The notes beneath the pieces are model-generated. The model was not told where the DNA came from. It searched no databases and saw nothing but the letters and a program-made list of their open reading frames with translations. Shown here one piece after another: positions 44,523 to 55,825 of a stretch of 64,000 nt of DNA; the stretch's first letter is position 1, and every line of letters starts with the position of its first letter. The position numbers were made by a program, and so were the translations under genes. The stretch comes from Ypsolopha sequella (Eukaryota; Arthropoda; Insecta; Lepidoptera; Ypsolophidae), in the NCBI GenBank assembly GCA_934047225.1, contig OW204000.1, positions 19,858,001-19,922,000 of the forward strand. The letters are read 5' to 3'.

Positions 44523-45215
44523 AAGGCGGGTTTTTCACAATCCGGCTGCGAAACCGCTCTTACCGTTTCATAGAAAACAGTTTTACCTGAACCCATTTCA
44601 CAAATTCGGCGCCGTTTGAATATCTCGCCATGATAGATGGGTCGGAGTGCGGTGTAGGGGGGAACGGAAACATACCCTAAGATGTGTGCAAAGTTTCATT
44701 AAGATTAAACCCATCAGGACGTCACGCCACTTCCCGCTTCGGAACTTGGAAGAGTTCGGAACTCAGGACGTCTGTTTTCTTTATGCAGAATTTTAGCAAA
44801 GTGTCACCTACCAAGGTCACGGAGCTAACTGCGATTTAATTTAAAATCATTTTTCCCCAGCAGCTCCTTTCCAAATACACATTCCTCAAGTGATATCCCC
44901 AGCTCGTGCCTTGATCAGTGTAGATTTCACTCGGTAAGCCGCAGCGAAGCGGCATCGTACAGAAAAAACAAATACTTATACCGCAAATAGAAGAGTTTGT
45001 TAAGACTGGTTTCGCAGCCGGAATTTCTTAAACTCAAAATTTTTAAATTCTTATTTACAGAAACCAATGGAAACTTTGCGATGAATGGCAGCATACACAA
45101 CAAATACGTAACAAGGTTTTGTTGAGTAACAATTGAGTGAATTTTAAATTTAAGTGTTCTGTTTCAATTAATTAGAAAAAGGCGGGTTTTTCACAATCCG
45201 GCTGCGAAACCGCTC
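44523..45215. repeat. Segment bounded by 37-bp direct repeats
   Basis: The identical text 'aaggcgggtttttcac' through 'gctgcgaaaccgctc' occurs at 44523-44558 and again at about 45179-45215. A third, inverted piece (GGTTTCGCAGCCGGA) is at 45008-45022. Between them lie the repeat shared with 35836-36020 and unassigned sequence. Confidence 0.75.
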
Positions 45216-45995
45216 CTAATATTGATTTTTGTGGGCACATGTTAGGTAAATAGCGCAAAAATATTTTATAACTATGCTGTTTTTTGAAGTGGATACTTAT
45301 TTAAGATTATGTTTTTGTTGCGAAATCCATCGCTTTGGACACTCTAATTATAACCCATGAGTTAAAAAAAAAACAATTAAATACAAGTCTACATAAATTA
45401 ATTAATTTAATTTAATTTAAGTTAAATTTATTTTATTTGTGGAACCCAAGATTCAAAACTTAAAATACTTATTAAAGACTGAATAATGAATCATCGTGAA
45501 CAAGACCGTTTTCCCATCGTGTCATCTTCTTGCATACTTCTCGTTAAACCACTGACTTTTACGTTGTAAATAACTCTGCGTACTATCTGGGAATGTTCTG
45601 TTGATCAGCTTTTCCACATATTGCCATTGCAATAGGAACGAAAATGGGCCAGCAGATTTTTCTTCGATAGTACTCGTATGATATACAAACAAACTTCCTT
45701 ATAAAGGGTATGCAGGTGCTCTTAGTTACGTAACTGTTAAGAAGCTGGCTTTATAGGACATAAGCTCAAAGTTCGTGCGATTATACTCTAAAAGAGTTGA
45801 CACTTAGTCAACATTCTAAGAAAGAGATCTCCTTGATTTTACGTTTCAGAGGAGCAGGTACCCAGGCACAAAAGGTTTTGTGATTGCAATCAGCTGGGTA
45901 CACATTGAGAGGGGTCGTAAACAGTAATGCCCCTAAGATAAAATCTCAACGTGGAAGCATAGAGGCCTGGCAGATCAAAAGTGAAACATTTTTAA
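45216..45995. other. Unassigned spacer
   Basis: Nothing recognised. Confidence 0.3.
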
Positions 45996-45999
45996 ACAT

Positions 46000-46112
46000 C
46001 CATCCATCCGTCCATCCACCAGCCTAGTTCGTACACTGCTGCACATAAGCCTTTCCAGGATTTTGCCATTCCCGGCGGTCATCCTGGAAGAATTGCCCAT
46101 ACTCACACACGC
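46000..46112 (-). mobile_element. Dispersed LINE-tail-like repeat, 3' fragment
   Basis: Matches only the GATGGATG end of the 9200-9575 family, in reverse: 'ccagcctagttcgtacactg' to 'cccatactcacacacgc'. Confidence 0.72.
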
Positions 46113-46212
46113 TTTTTTAAACATGTTTATTATTTATTTATTTTTATTTTCTTAAATTAGACTTTTTTTTGTATATGCTTGCTTTAGTTATAATTTCATT
46201 GTACACAATGGT

Positions 46213-46340
46213 ATTTCTTTATTCTTTATTCTTTAATGTACACAGAAAAGCAGTTAAGACATATAATACATTAAAAGATATGTACACAGGCGAGCTTATC
46301 TCTAAAAAGAGATTTCTTCCAGCAAACCTAAGCAAGAAAG
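46213..46340 (-). mobile_element. LINE 3' tail with conserved hairpin, copy 3
   Basis: Hairpin ATCTC-TAAAAA-GAGAT at 46298-46313, preceded by GGCGAGCTT and followed by TTCTTCCAGC. Closest to the 39536 copy. Confidence 0.65.
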
Positions 46341-46503
46341 GGAAATTTTATTAAAATAAGTAAACATACATACGTGTACTACAAAATATATATCCTAAAT
46401 AATATATTTATATATATATATTATATACATATAACGTTATATTTAACTTTTACGAGCTTTTGATTATTAAATTTATTATTAAAACAATTAAAAAAATTAT
46501 AAC

Positions 46504-46545
46504 TCGATATATTTCGGCCCTCGGTATGGGGCCGTCATCAGTCGA
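46504..46545 (-). ncRNA. Hammerhead-ribozyme-like motif with canonical core
   Basis: Minus strand: TCGA, the exact consensus core CTGATGA, stem II GGCCC/GGGCC, then GAAA-TATA and TCGA closing stem I. Stem III is one pair at most, with a 2-nt loop, shorter than at the other sites, so cleavage as a monomer is doubtful. Confidence 0.55.
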
Positions 46546-46559
46546 ATATGTATGTATAT

Positions 46560-48250
46560 ATAATATATATATGTCTATATATTTTACGATACCTTAACAA
46601 AATATACATACATAATTATAATATACTTACTTACACTTACTTACCTAAAATACATACAATAAAGTATACATAAACTTACCTATTTACTATGACTAATGAG
46701 GTTTTTTAGAGCTAAAGTTCGAAAATACGGCTTACTAAACCTAAATCTCGAAATGGTTTTCGAATTAACACACCTTAACATAATTTGATCTATCCCTATT
46801 GGTGGAATATGTATGATGATGATGTACACTTTATTGCAATAAAATAATGTACTTGTCCATATTTTTATCACTACATTCAATTGTTTTCGCTTATAAACAT
46901 TTTCAAGGGTACTTGAGACAAAATGAAGCTAAATAAATCACAAAAATATTATTTACACACCTACCTTTTCAGATGCATGCAATCTAAGTAGACAATAGTC
47001 TGTGAAGATAATAAAAAACCAAGTTTATTCCTGATCAGTGATATTAAAACCGCACCCATATCGCTCGCACTAGTAATATCTTGAAGCTCGCCCGATAAGG
47101 TGCGTGCACACTGTCAACAAGTCATGTATGTACTGGAAAGATTATCTCATTCAGTTACCGAGCTATCTACACCATATGCCCTTATGCAGCATAATATTAG
47201 TTACTAACACTTCACCATTATAGTCAATTAGATATTATAGATATTGTAATCAGTATGATATTGGGATAATTGCATTGAACTTTAGACACCTGGCGATCGG
47301 AGCTGGATTATCGCTTCAGTATTTCAAACGGCGTTTTTGCGGTCTAGCAAGGTTGGTTTTTCTGAGGCAGATGTTTTAGCTCTTTTTTTTAATTCGCAAT
47401 GTCCTGCTACTGGGCCTGAAGGTAAAATGGGACCTAGGATGTTCGGACCTAATATGTGATCTGGCTTATATTATAACTTATAACTATGCGGATATGCGTA
47501 GAGTCTCTCCAATACGTCACGGTGTACAGGATCAATTTAGGATAACTTATTATCCAATTTGAAATTGGGATATTTTTTTGCGGGATTCCCAAGTGTCGCC
47601 GCATTATCTTTTTCCACGCGGACGAAGTCGCAGGCAACAGGTAGTATTATAATGTGCATTTTTCACTTCACTCCTCGATCCTGTAGCTGCCTCTTTACAG
47701 ATGGTCTTCGCACCCTTGCAGCGGAACTGCTGGCTGGTTGAGTCACCAGAACAGAACAGAGATCCTCGGTTACCATAAACGAAACATTAATAATGCTGTA
47801 TTCCTCAGTAATATTCTAGTACCAAAATGTATAGGTAGTTGAAGCCAACAACAATAAACAATATCGCACGTTATTTTCGCTCCGAATTCGCCTGACCACT
47901 AATGTCTGTAATCTATCTTTCGTGGGATTAATTATGTAATCAATTTACAACATGCCTTATACAAAGAGAGGGAAACAAAGTGTTTAATAAAGAACCTTTT
48001 TATATATTGGTACAGAGTAAATGTTAAAAGCTGTTGCCACACGCACACCACCAAGTACTTGTTTGTCAAGCAAAAACTTAACATTAATTTATTTTCTCGG
48101 AAAATTGTGTACAACAGGAAAAACTGACCTCGTTTTTGCTTTGAAATTCTATGTTAAAAGGCGAGAATTTTAATTAAAAATACGCAACTTACACTATATT
48201 CATACTTACATATACTATATATAGAAGGGTGTCCCTTACTTTTCGGTCTA
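46560..48250. other. Mostly unassigned; one Helitron 3' end
   Basis: Bases 47615-47645 ('cgcggacgaagtcgcaggc' then aacaggtagta) resemble a Lep1 Helitron terminus. Nothing else could be named. Confidence 0.4.
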
Positions 48251-48251
48251 T

Positions 48252-48619
48252 TTAAGGCGCTACGCAAAAAAATCGACACTTTAAGAAGTTATTCTTTTTC
48301 TAGGGACCTGTTAAAACAGAAACGCAATTGGAGAAATTCGGCTCGATAGAATTATTTATTGAAATGAGGTCCTTTTCGACACCAATTCTCCTGGTCTGAC
48401 CATTTAGAATGACATATGGACTGCAATTATATTTTATTAGATGGGTTTTAACGGTTTCTAGGACCTGGTAAAACGAAATTTTGATAGCATCTTTAGTACA
48501 TTTCATATTAATAAAAAACCGACTTCTTGCTATTTTTCCACGAATCCGTCCCTCTCGCACTGAGGGTTTTTTCGCATATGAAGTAACAGGGACGCTAAAA
48601 CTTTTACATATCGCCTTAA
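48252..48619 (-). mobile_element. TTAA-ended MITE, copy 6
   Basis: Ends TTAAGGCGCTACGC and CATATCGCCTTAA. The minus strand is open for about 110 codons across the element, including SRFFINMKCTKDAIKISFY and YNCSPYVILN, in the same frame as copy 3. Confidence 0.8.
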
Positions 48620-48796
48620 TTTCTAAACGCATGCTCTCTCATTTTATTTAATAGGTCTTAAAAACACTTGCAAAATAAATTTGAAGATAAGCATGGAAAC
48701 ATATGACTTTGCATTCTCCCATAGTATGACAAAATTACAAATTATAAAATTCGCATTTTATACATTCATTTATAGTATATAATATATCGTCGAGAT

Positions 48797-48945
48797 ATGA
48801 ATCCTCGAAGAGGTGCCAGTGGTGTTCCCGAGTGTAAACTGTGAAATGGAAGTCACCGTCCACACTCGGTGCACCCGCGTTCCACAGACGATTATTACGT
48901 TCCAACGTGATTGGTATCGAGCCCTATCGCCGTTCATCGGACACA
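48797..48945. repeat. Dispersed repeat shared with 63447-63560
   Basis: Shared order: 'cagtggtgttcccgagtgta', 'ctgtgaaat', 'cacactcg', 'gacgattatt'. Diverged; class unknown. Confidence 0.45.
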
Positions 48946-48954
48946 AATACACGC

Positions 48955-49128
48955 TTTTTAGGGCATGTAGGTTTCCTTACGATGTTTTCCTTCAGCGTTC
49001 AGCAAGTAAGTAAGACAAATACAATGCACATACATTCCGGAAAACTCAATGGTACATGCCCGACCGCGGATCGAACCTGGGTCTCAAGATTGAGAGGCTA
49101 GCGTTCTACCCCTGAGCTACCGCCGCTT
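48955..49128 (-). mobile_element. tRNA-derived SINE, copy 2
   Basis: On the minus strand, A box TAGCTCAGGGGTAGAACG and B box GGTTCGATCCG lie 30-odd bases apart, followed by 'gaaggaaaacatcgtaagga'. Same family as 8168-8860, here uninterrupted. Confidence 0.8.
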
Positions 49129-49254
49129 TTACATTTATAGCAACTGATATCAAAAGAAAAATTAATAAAAATTCGTGGCAAAAAATTCAATATTATTTCT
49201 GAGAGGGCGTGCGTTTAAAAACTAAATATTTCGACAAATAAGAGATACTCTATA

Positions 49255-49515
49255 CAAGGTGACTTTTTGGTCATCGTCCAAATTCATAGTGGAGGCTTGG
49301 TAAGTGATCAGCATCATAAATTGATAACAATTTTTGTGAAATTCGTATAATGAAATTTCGGCTTCCCATAGTAAATCACTACCAGTCCTGAGTGAATCAC
49401 ATGGAGAGTCGAAATTTCATTTTATGAATTTTACAAAAATCGTTATTGATTCATGATGCTGATCACTTACCAAGGCTCAAGTATGAATTTGTACGAAGTT
49501 CACAAATTCACCTTG
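49255..49515. mobile_element. TA-flanked MITE, CAAGGTGA family, copy 2
   Basis: 261 bp, CAAGGTGACTTTTTGGTC to CACCTTG, TA on both sides, central palindrome as in copy 1. Confidence 0.9.
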
Positions 49516-49517
49516 TA

Positions 49518-50045
49518 TAGCTGAAGTTAACTACTGAAAAACTGCTTATTTTCCGTAAGCTGGTTAACAAGGAGGCAAAAATTTGTTAATTTGTGAAAAG
49601 TTTTCTCATTTCTGTCTCTAATGAATTAGGAAAAAGTTGGGGCATCTCAAAAAGGTTTTTTTCGCGTAAAAAATTAGCACAAAGTAAGAAAAACCCTTTT
49701 AGTGTTGATGGATGTGTTTTCTTCTCCCGTTCTTCCTCTTCCTTTTTAATACAGTAAGATTTTAATACAGTATTATTTTTAGCAACTCCAAATTTCGATC
49801 GAAATAAAAAATTCGCATAATAACCGGATTGAGTATAAATTTGATCATCTCCTTGCAGAAAACGTCAAAGTTCCAAGATTTCTAGTCATATAACGTAGTG
49901 CTGAGATATCTAATGGACACTAGAAATCTAAACCAAAGCACTTACACTGATGACTGTTACTTTATATCATTTTCGAATCGCCATTTCAACCGATGATGGC
50001 TGTTGGGTGAGGGAAAGCGATACCTTTAATAACAACTTTATAAAA
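49518..50045. other. Unassigned spacer
   Basis: Nothing recognised. Confidence 0.3.
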
Positions 50046-50049
50046 CATT

Positions 50050-50640
50050 TATACGACCGCCTATGGCCTAGTGCAGCGTTTCTTAACCTGTGGTCCGCGT
50101 ACCCCTGGGTCCTCGAATATATGTATGGGGGTCCGTGGCCTAATCTATGGACTGAAACATTTATTGCTTTTCTCAACGACATACCTCTGTGAAAAGGCAA
50201 TCTCTGCTCTTGTGTATACTAAAAACAAATACAGAAATAGATTAAAAGTGGAATCCGATTTAAGACTAAACCCAAATATCACTAATTTAGTTGCAAAAAA
50301 GCAGCACCAACCTTCTCATTAACGTATTTTATATGAAAAAGTATACATTTTTTGTAATTTGTAGAACTAAAATAAATGGTCCGAAATTTATTCCTGCTTT
50401 TTTATTACGGAGGTCCTTGAAATTGTGCATGATTTCCCATAGGGTCCGTGGACAAAAAGGTTAAGAAACGCTGGCCTAGTGGTTTGAACATTCGACAACT
50501 AATACGGAGGTCGTGGGTTCAGATCTTGTTGGGGCACATTTGTGTTCGTATTTGTGCCCAAAGTACGGCGATAAAGTTCACCATCATCAAGCTAGGACAT
50601 AATGATTGTCGGTGAACGTGTGTATGTACGTGAAAATAAA
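50050..50640 (+). mobile_element. Second tRNA-derived SINE, broken in its A box by a hAT MITE
   Basis: Rejoining the flanks of the hAT element gives TGGCCTAGTGGTTTGAAC, an A-box-like word, followed by GTGGGTTCAGATC as B box. The tail runs to 'gtgaaaataaaa'. Different family from the 8168 SINE. Confidence 0.65.
50074..50473. mobile_element. hAT MITE with exact 8-bp target duplication
   Basis: 400 bp, ends CAGCGTTTCTTAACC and GGTTAAGAAACGCTG, an exact inverted pair. The duplication GCCTAGTG is exact at 50066-50073 and 50474-50481. Non-coding. Confidence 0.93.
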
Positions 50641-50940
50641 AAAATAAAAATAAAAATACATTTATTGATCTAAAAAACACAAGCATACAAAACAAAATAG
50701 TATCGCAAATTAAAACAGACAAAGTAAGACATTTTGTAAAAAACATGATTCCTGACACCTACGTTGGCTTTGCAGCCATTTTGCATCATATCAGTTACAA
50801 TAATTTAATCCGGGATAAAGACACATATTAAACAATAAAAAAAAAGTATTATTTATGTTGTATTGCACAAAATAATTTCCAATGCACAAAGGCGAACTTA
50901 ATGCTAATTAGCATTCTCTGGAACCTCGGTGTTCGAGTTG
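50641..50940 (-). mobile_element. LINE 3' tail with conserved hairpin, copy 4
   Basis: Hairpin AATGC-TAATTA-GCATT at 50900-50915, preceded by GGCGAACTT. The flank is CTCTGGAACC, slightly different from the CTTCCAG of the others. Confidence 0.62.
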
Positions 50941-51670
50941 TACTGTGACTTGCATTTTACAGTCAGTACTCCGAAACACCTGACACCCCCTCGGGGATTC
51001 ATGTTGGGACTATGTACTCGTTTTTAATTTGCAAAATATGATAGCGATGACTTTAACAAAGTCTTTTATTTAGTGTAAATTTATTTTTATTTAGTTTAGT
51101 TTGTAAATATCTATTTTTAGCAGTTTATATTGTTTTTCGTATTTTATAGGATTATTTAGTTTTAAACTTAAATTGTTTTTTATCTTTAATTCAGTTTACA
51201 TTATATATTTATATAAAACACTTATTAAAATTAATTATTTCCAGATATATTTCGACATTTATAGTCAGCGTCAGTGTTTTATCTTTAACTTATATTTTAA
51301 TATGTTTCTTCATTACTGGCATATTATTATTTTATTTATGTGTAAATATGAGTTGTCTTTATTTTATGCAATGGACTATGAATTGTGGATAATTTAACAA
51401 TGTGAGATATTGTCACACTGTTAATATAATAATACTCAATAATTAAATTATTGTCATCGATAGCAAGAACAATGGAACACAGATCCATATTTAGACCGCC
51501 GATAATTGGACAATGATTGATATGGTGTCTGACAAGAATAGGGAACACCGTGCAAAGCCAATAGCAGTCGGCGTAACTATCGCCTTGACCCGAATTTCCT
51601 TTTAAAGCTGTCGAATATCATACAAAATTAAACAAAACCAATAATTTTTGATAAAATTATCATTAAATAC
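50941..51670. other. Unassigned, AT-rich
   Basis: A very weak hammerhead-like remnant (GATATATTTCGAC, minus strand) lies near 51243. No gene. Confidence 0.35.
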
Positions 51671-51675
51671 ACAAG

Positions 51676-52030
51676 ATACAGGTGGTAGAGCTGATGCCGG
51701 GCTCGACTGTGGAGGTACCACCATCTTACTTGGAGACCCCCTCGAAGTAATTCGAGAAGAGTAAGAGAGCTCACAGGCAAAAAACCAGGAAGCCCACCAT
51801 GCCTGGGACCGATAGATGGCGGTATATCCATCCCTAATAGCCGGGCCTTATATGGAACAGACTGGTGATGGCAGCGGCGTCACTGGTGCGAGGGTTCCGG
51901 CACCGCCCTCACCAACCCGCCTGCCCAGCGTGTGTGAGTATAGGCAATTCTTCCAGGATGACCGCCGGAAGTGGCAAAGTCCTGGAAAGGCTTATGTCCA
52001 GCAGTGGACGAACTAGGCTGATGGATGGAT
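51676..52030 (+). mobile_element. Dispersed LINE-tail-like repeat, copy 3
   Basis: Starts 'acaggtggtagagctgatg' and ends GATGGATGGATGG; high identity to 9200-9575. Confidence 0.77.
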
Positions 52031-52283
52031 GGACACAAGATACATTTATTATCTTGTATATCCTTAGAGCATGTACCAATATATTACGGATTAATTACGG
52101 ATTTGCGTAATCCAAATAACTTCTAGGAGCACATTAGTCTAAGACGTCTTTGAATACTGGCTGTAGAATTCGGCATATCACAATTTGCCTAGGCATATTA
52201 TATTTATGTAAAAACTAAGAGGAGTCGCCTCGCTCTGCTCCGCTTCGCTCGCTAAATTAACACGCTCCTCCTGGCTCCGTCCC

Positions 52284-52412
52284 GCATAAAACATGCACAA
52301 GCAAAGCAAGCAGTACGAGCACAAAGTTTCTATAAGTTTTCTTGCTTGTTATTTAAGATTGCTTTATTTTGTGCTCGTACTGATTGCTTTGCTTGTGCAT
52401 GTTTTATGCTGG
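52284..52412. repeat. Inverted repeat with about 40-bp arms
   Basis: CATAAAACATGCACAAGCAA at the left pairs with TTGCTTGTGCATGTTTTATG at the right; the pairing continues through 'gtacgagcacaaa'. The loop is about 45 bp. Flanking text (cctcgctctgctccgcttcg) is of the kind seen inside 37797-38712. Confidence 0.82.
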
Positions 52413-52667
52413 AGGGCGGGCGGTGCTTGAGTCTGCATTTTGAATAGCATGGTAAGAGTGTTTAGCGGAATATTTCAAATTATGAATATATCCACAAATA
52501 CATGCATTTATGTCATGAAAAAAAGTTTCAAAGTTTTCCTAAAACTCAAACAGTTCTGTTATCGTACAAAGGCTCAGGTAAAAGATAATTGCTTTTGGTA
52601 TCTTATTTTATCGTTATATGTCGGTCGATATCTATGGTCGATGAATTACCGTCCCTTATCGATATAT

Positions 52668-52800
52668 TTTAAATTCAAATTCAAATTCAAAAAGTTTATT
52701 TTGCAAAGTAGGTATATATAATACACGTTTCACAAGTCAAATTTTAATCTTATAAAAATATATGTAATAAAATAATAAATGTACATGAACTACTTAGATT
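52668..52800 (-). mobile_element. GAATTT-tail LINE end
   Basis: Minus-strand tail 'aataaactttttgaatttg' plus GAATTT units; body shared with 38160-38225 and 22890-22980. Confidence 0.65.
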
Positions 52801-52914
52801 AAATTAAACTTAGATGATCTACAAGTTTAGCTAAAATACGAGACTGTTTAGTTATTAATTTGTTGAAACAAATAAATACTATTTGTATTTACAAATACAA
52901 CAGGAAGCAAAAGT

Positions 52915-53375
52915 AATGGGGGAATTCGCAGAAGTAATTTTGATGATAGATCTATACATATGCAATTGCCGTTTTCTATAGATAATTTGAAGGGTTAGTT
53001 AATTTTCAGAACTAACATTTTTGCATTTTTTTAGGAACGGCAAATCCAAATTATGTCATTTCTTTTGAGTATGAATGAGACAACACTAAGCTAACAGCAA
53101 CATTAATTTAATTTTTGAAAAGTGTCCGGTGTAAAAAATTATCACGAATCTTATCATGGAAATGGATGGCATTTGGGACGAACTGTTTTTGAAAATTTAA
53201 GTTTGTTTATCAAACTGATAATAAAAACAAAATTTTATACTTAGATGTAAAACCTTGATATCAACTTTCAAACAAAAAAAAAATAATGGAAATAGCTTTT
53301 GAATTACAGGAATTAAAAACTCATGAATCTGTAAGAAAATTTTGGCAATTTCATAATTGTAAAGACCTAAGTAAA
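52915..53375 (+). repeat. Dispersed repeat with conserved peptide, copy 2
   Basis: Partner of 23823-24345. Here the second block is open: from the ATG at 53285, MEIAFELQELKTHESVRKFW and on to a TAA after 34 codons. Protein not recognised. Confidence 0.55.
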
Positions 53376-53632
53376 TATAATAATAATTAATTTAAGTAAT
53401 TTATTGTATATGAAATCGTCAGTATACGATGTTGTTCGAGTGTTGGTTATTAGTGATAGTGACAATCCACACTCGGATAATTAATCAGGAAACATGTGAT
53501 GTGTTATATAAAAAATATATAAGTGAATCTTTGCCTGACCCCACATAAATAGCCATAATTATTACACAAAGCCATTAAATATAAGCGTACAAAACATTAA
53601 ATAAATTATACGAAAATACATTTATTAAATTT

Positions 53633-54004
53633 ATGCAAAACGAGAAAAGCAATCAACAGCTCTTAATAAAAGGAATTGTAGTATTCAATAATAATAACAA
53701 CTACATACTGACACATAATCTTTTATTGAACTATATAACTCACACAATAAGTGCTATTTTCTCACGAATAAAAGCCCAAACCACCCCTAAGGAATTGTCA
53801 TTGTGTTGGAAGTTCCCTTGGGTTCAGAATTATGACCAGTTTGGTCCCCCAGGTAAGTACTATCGTAGTAACCGTGGACATCTCAACCTTGAATCTTACA
53901 GCGTTCCCATAACCGACATAATCGAATACCAAGTGGATAACGGCGCTTTCTGCGATATTACTTATAATCAAAGCCATTTAACTTGGTCGCTTCGACGCAC
54001 CTGA
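53633..54004 (+). CDS. Hypothetical 123-codon open frame
   Basis: The frame is open from ATG 53633 to a stop at 54004. I recognise no domain. The first 40 residues are Asn-rich, from AT-rich DNA. The text CCCCCAG/GTAAGTAC near 53850 is an excellent splice donor inside the frame, so if any exon is real it may end there after WKFPWVQNYDQFGPP. No partner exon was found. It may be chance. Confidence 0.2.
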   Translation: MQNEKSNQQLLIKGIVVFNNNNNYILTHNLLLNYITHTISAIFSRIKAQTTPKELSLCWKFPWVQNYDQFGPPGKYYRSNRGHLNLESYSVPITDIIEYQVDNGAFCDITYNQSHLTWSLRRT

Positions 54005-54189
54005 GAAAAAAGGCCATTTTACTCCCATTTCTGATAATAAAAATAATAGGGCACGGCAGTTGCACCTTTTTTCTTTGCTCTATTATTTTGCTGAACTAAG
54101 GATATAAAAGGACAATTTCATAGCAGGGCTAGACAACAATGAAAACTTAAATAAATATAGTATTTATTGTTGCAAGCTCCCAGGAACAA

Positions 54190-54612
54190 CGACAGATTTT
54201 CGAGGATTCGTTTGATGAAATTCGGACTCTCCTTGTATTGAAAAAAAAACATTTATAAGTTATTATAAGTACTTATAAACAATGTATTAAGATGTATATA
54301 CTTTTGTCAAAAAATAAACTTTTTTTTTGTTTTCAAACGTTCGTTTTAGCTTGATGTTCTTTTCATAAAATAGGTAATAGAAATATGAAGAGATTCTGCT
54401 TATATCTAATATATTTTTTCCTACAAAATATTTCAGTATTAGCTAAATTCACACCAATTTGTTGTTTCGCTGCGTGATCGGACGTATTACGCGTCCAAGA
54501 AAAAGAGGCCAGTTAGCCAACATATAATCGCCTCTATCAAAAGCAAATAAGGTATTTGCCATTGGACTCATTGTGCTTGACGGGTAAAAAAAATTGAGGG
54601 TAGGCCATTTTC
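54190..54612 (+). repeat. Dispersed repeat, copy 2, cut by a TTAA MITE
   Basis: Matches 5195-5650 up to 'aggccattttctt', where the TTAA-ended MITE begins. Confidence 0.72.
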
Positions 54613-55057
54613 TTAAGGCGATATGCGAAAAAAATACGGGGGTTTCTTTTCTGTGTATATCATGAAATACACGGAAAATTTAAATAAATTTCTGGTATAT
54701 GCATTTTGACTATATTATAATCTAGGGTTTTGAAATTGGAAAACATGTTTGGATAAATTTTGCTCGATAGAAATAATTGTTGAAATGAGGTCTTCAAACA
54801 CACTTTTTCTCCTCGTTTGACGAATAGGAACCATATACAGAACTCAAACATATTTTATTAGGTGTGTTTCAACAATATCCAGAGATTTGATATTTGAAAA
54901 TTTGCTTGCTCTTTTAGTTTTTTATAAAAGTTTTTTATAAATTTTTTATAAATAAAACTGACATTTTTCGCTTCCGCCCTGAATCCGCCCCTCTCGCACT
55001 GAGCGTGTTTTCGCTTGGAGTGACAGTGACAAAAATAAAATTCGCATAGCCTCTTAA
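54613..55057 (-). mobile_element. TTAA-ended MITE, copy 7
   Basis: Ends TTAAGGCGATATGCG and CGCATAGCCTCTTAA. Orientation is opposite to copies 2 and 4, which it resembles most. Confidence 0.8.
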
Positions 55058-55222
55058 GACCAAAAACATCTGCATGTTTTACAAGATGATGGTTTCACTG
55101 CGTTCTTGCTCCGTGGACCGTGAAGCTGCAGTCTTCAATAATGTAGAGTTAGGAAAAAAGCGGCATTGTTTTGTGACGCCAACACGCTATCGTTCATAGC
55201 TCTACCTTAATTAATATCTATT

Positions 55223-55825
55223 GTGACTCTACAATACACAAAATGGAACAGTGGTGTAATGTGGCGAGTAAAAACCAATGAGACCAAATCTGTACATGTC
55301 ACCTTCATGCTAAGGAAGAAAACCTGTCCACCGGTATATCTTAATAATAAACAAATCCCTCAAGCAGATGAAGCCAAGTACCTTGGAGTCTACCTTGACA
55401 GACGTCTAACTTGGAGGAAGCACATCTCGACCAAACGCAAGCACCTAGATATGAAACTTCTATCTATGTACTGGTTGCTTGGCCTGAAGTCACAACTTTC
55501 TAATGAATGCAAGATCAATCTTTATAAAGCCATCCTTAAACCAATCTGGACTTACGGCATACAATTGTGGAGGACTGCATGCAAGTCAAGCATAGATATT
55601 CTAGAAAGATTTCAAACAAAAACCCTAAGATCAATGTTAAAGATACCTAAGAATATAAGCAATAAATACATGTACCGAGACCTGAAGTTAGCTACAGTCC
55701 CTGATGAAATTAAGCAATACAGCAAAAATTACCAAGATCGACTTAGTTGTCACCCAAACGAACTAGCATCGGTTCTTGTCACAAGTAGTGACGTATGCTA
55801 CAGTCGACTAAAGAGAAAAAATGTT
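55223..55825 (+). pseudogene. Jockey-type LINE ORF2, C-terminal part, cut by a family A element
   Basis: About 200 residues are in frame without a stop. Motifs in order: NETKSVHVTF, QADEAKYLGVYLDRRLTWRK, MYWLLGLKSQLS, LYKAILKPIWTYGIQLW and FQTKTLRSML, the region after the RT catalytic box in Jockey-clade LINEs. The usual C-terminal block RLKR is reached, then the frame runs straight into the family A element at 55822. The 5' part, including the RT catalytic motifs, is missing. The conserved frame suggests a fairly recent, 5'-truncated insertion. Confidence 0.85.

Noticed and set aside
49070..49128. Functional tRNA gene on the minus strand
   Set aside because: Same SINE head as at 8175; ends do not fold as a cloverleaf.
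49950..50200. Overlapping frames on both strands
   Set aside because: They lie across the left end of the hAT MITE at 50074-50473 and have no protein motif.
51236..51280. Fifth hammerhead-like motif
   Set aside because: Only the GATATATTTCGAC end and a weak CTGAC word remain; stems do not form.
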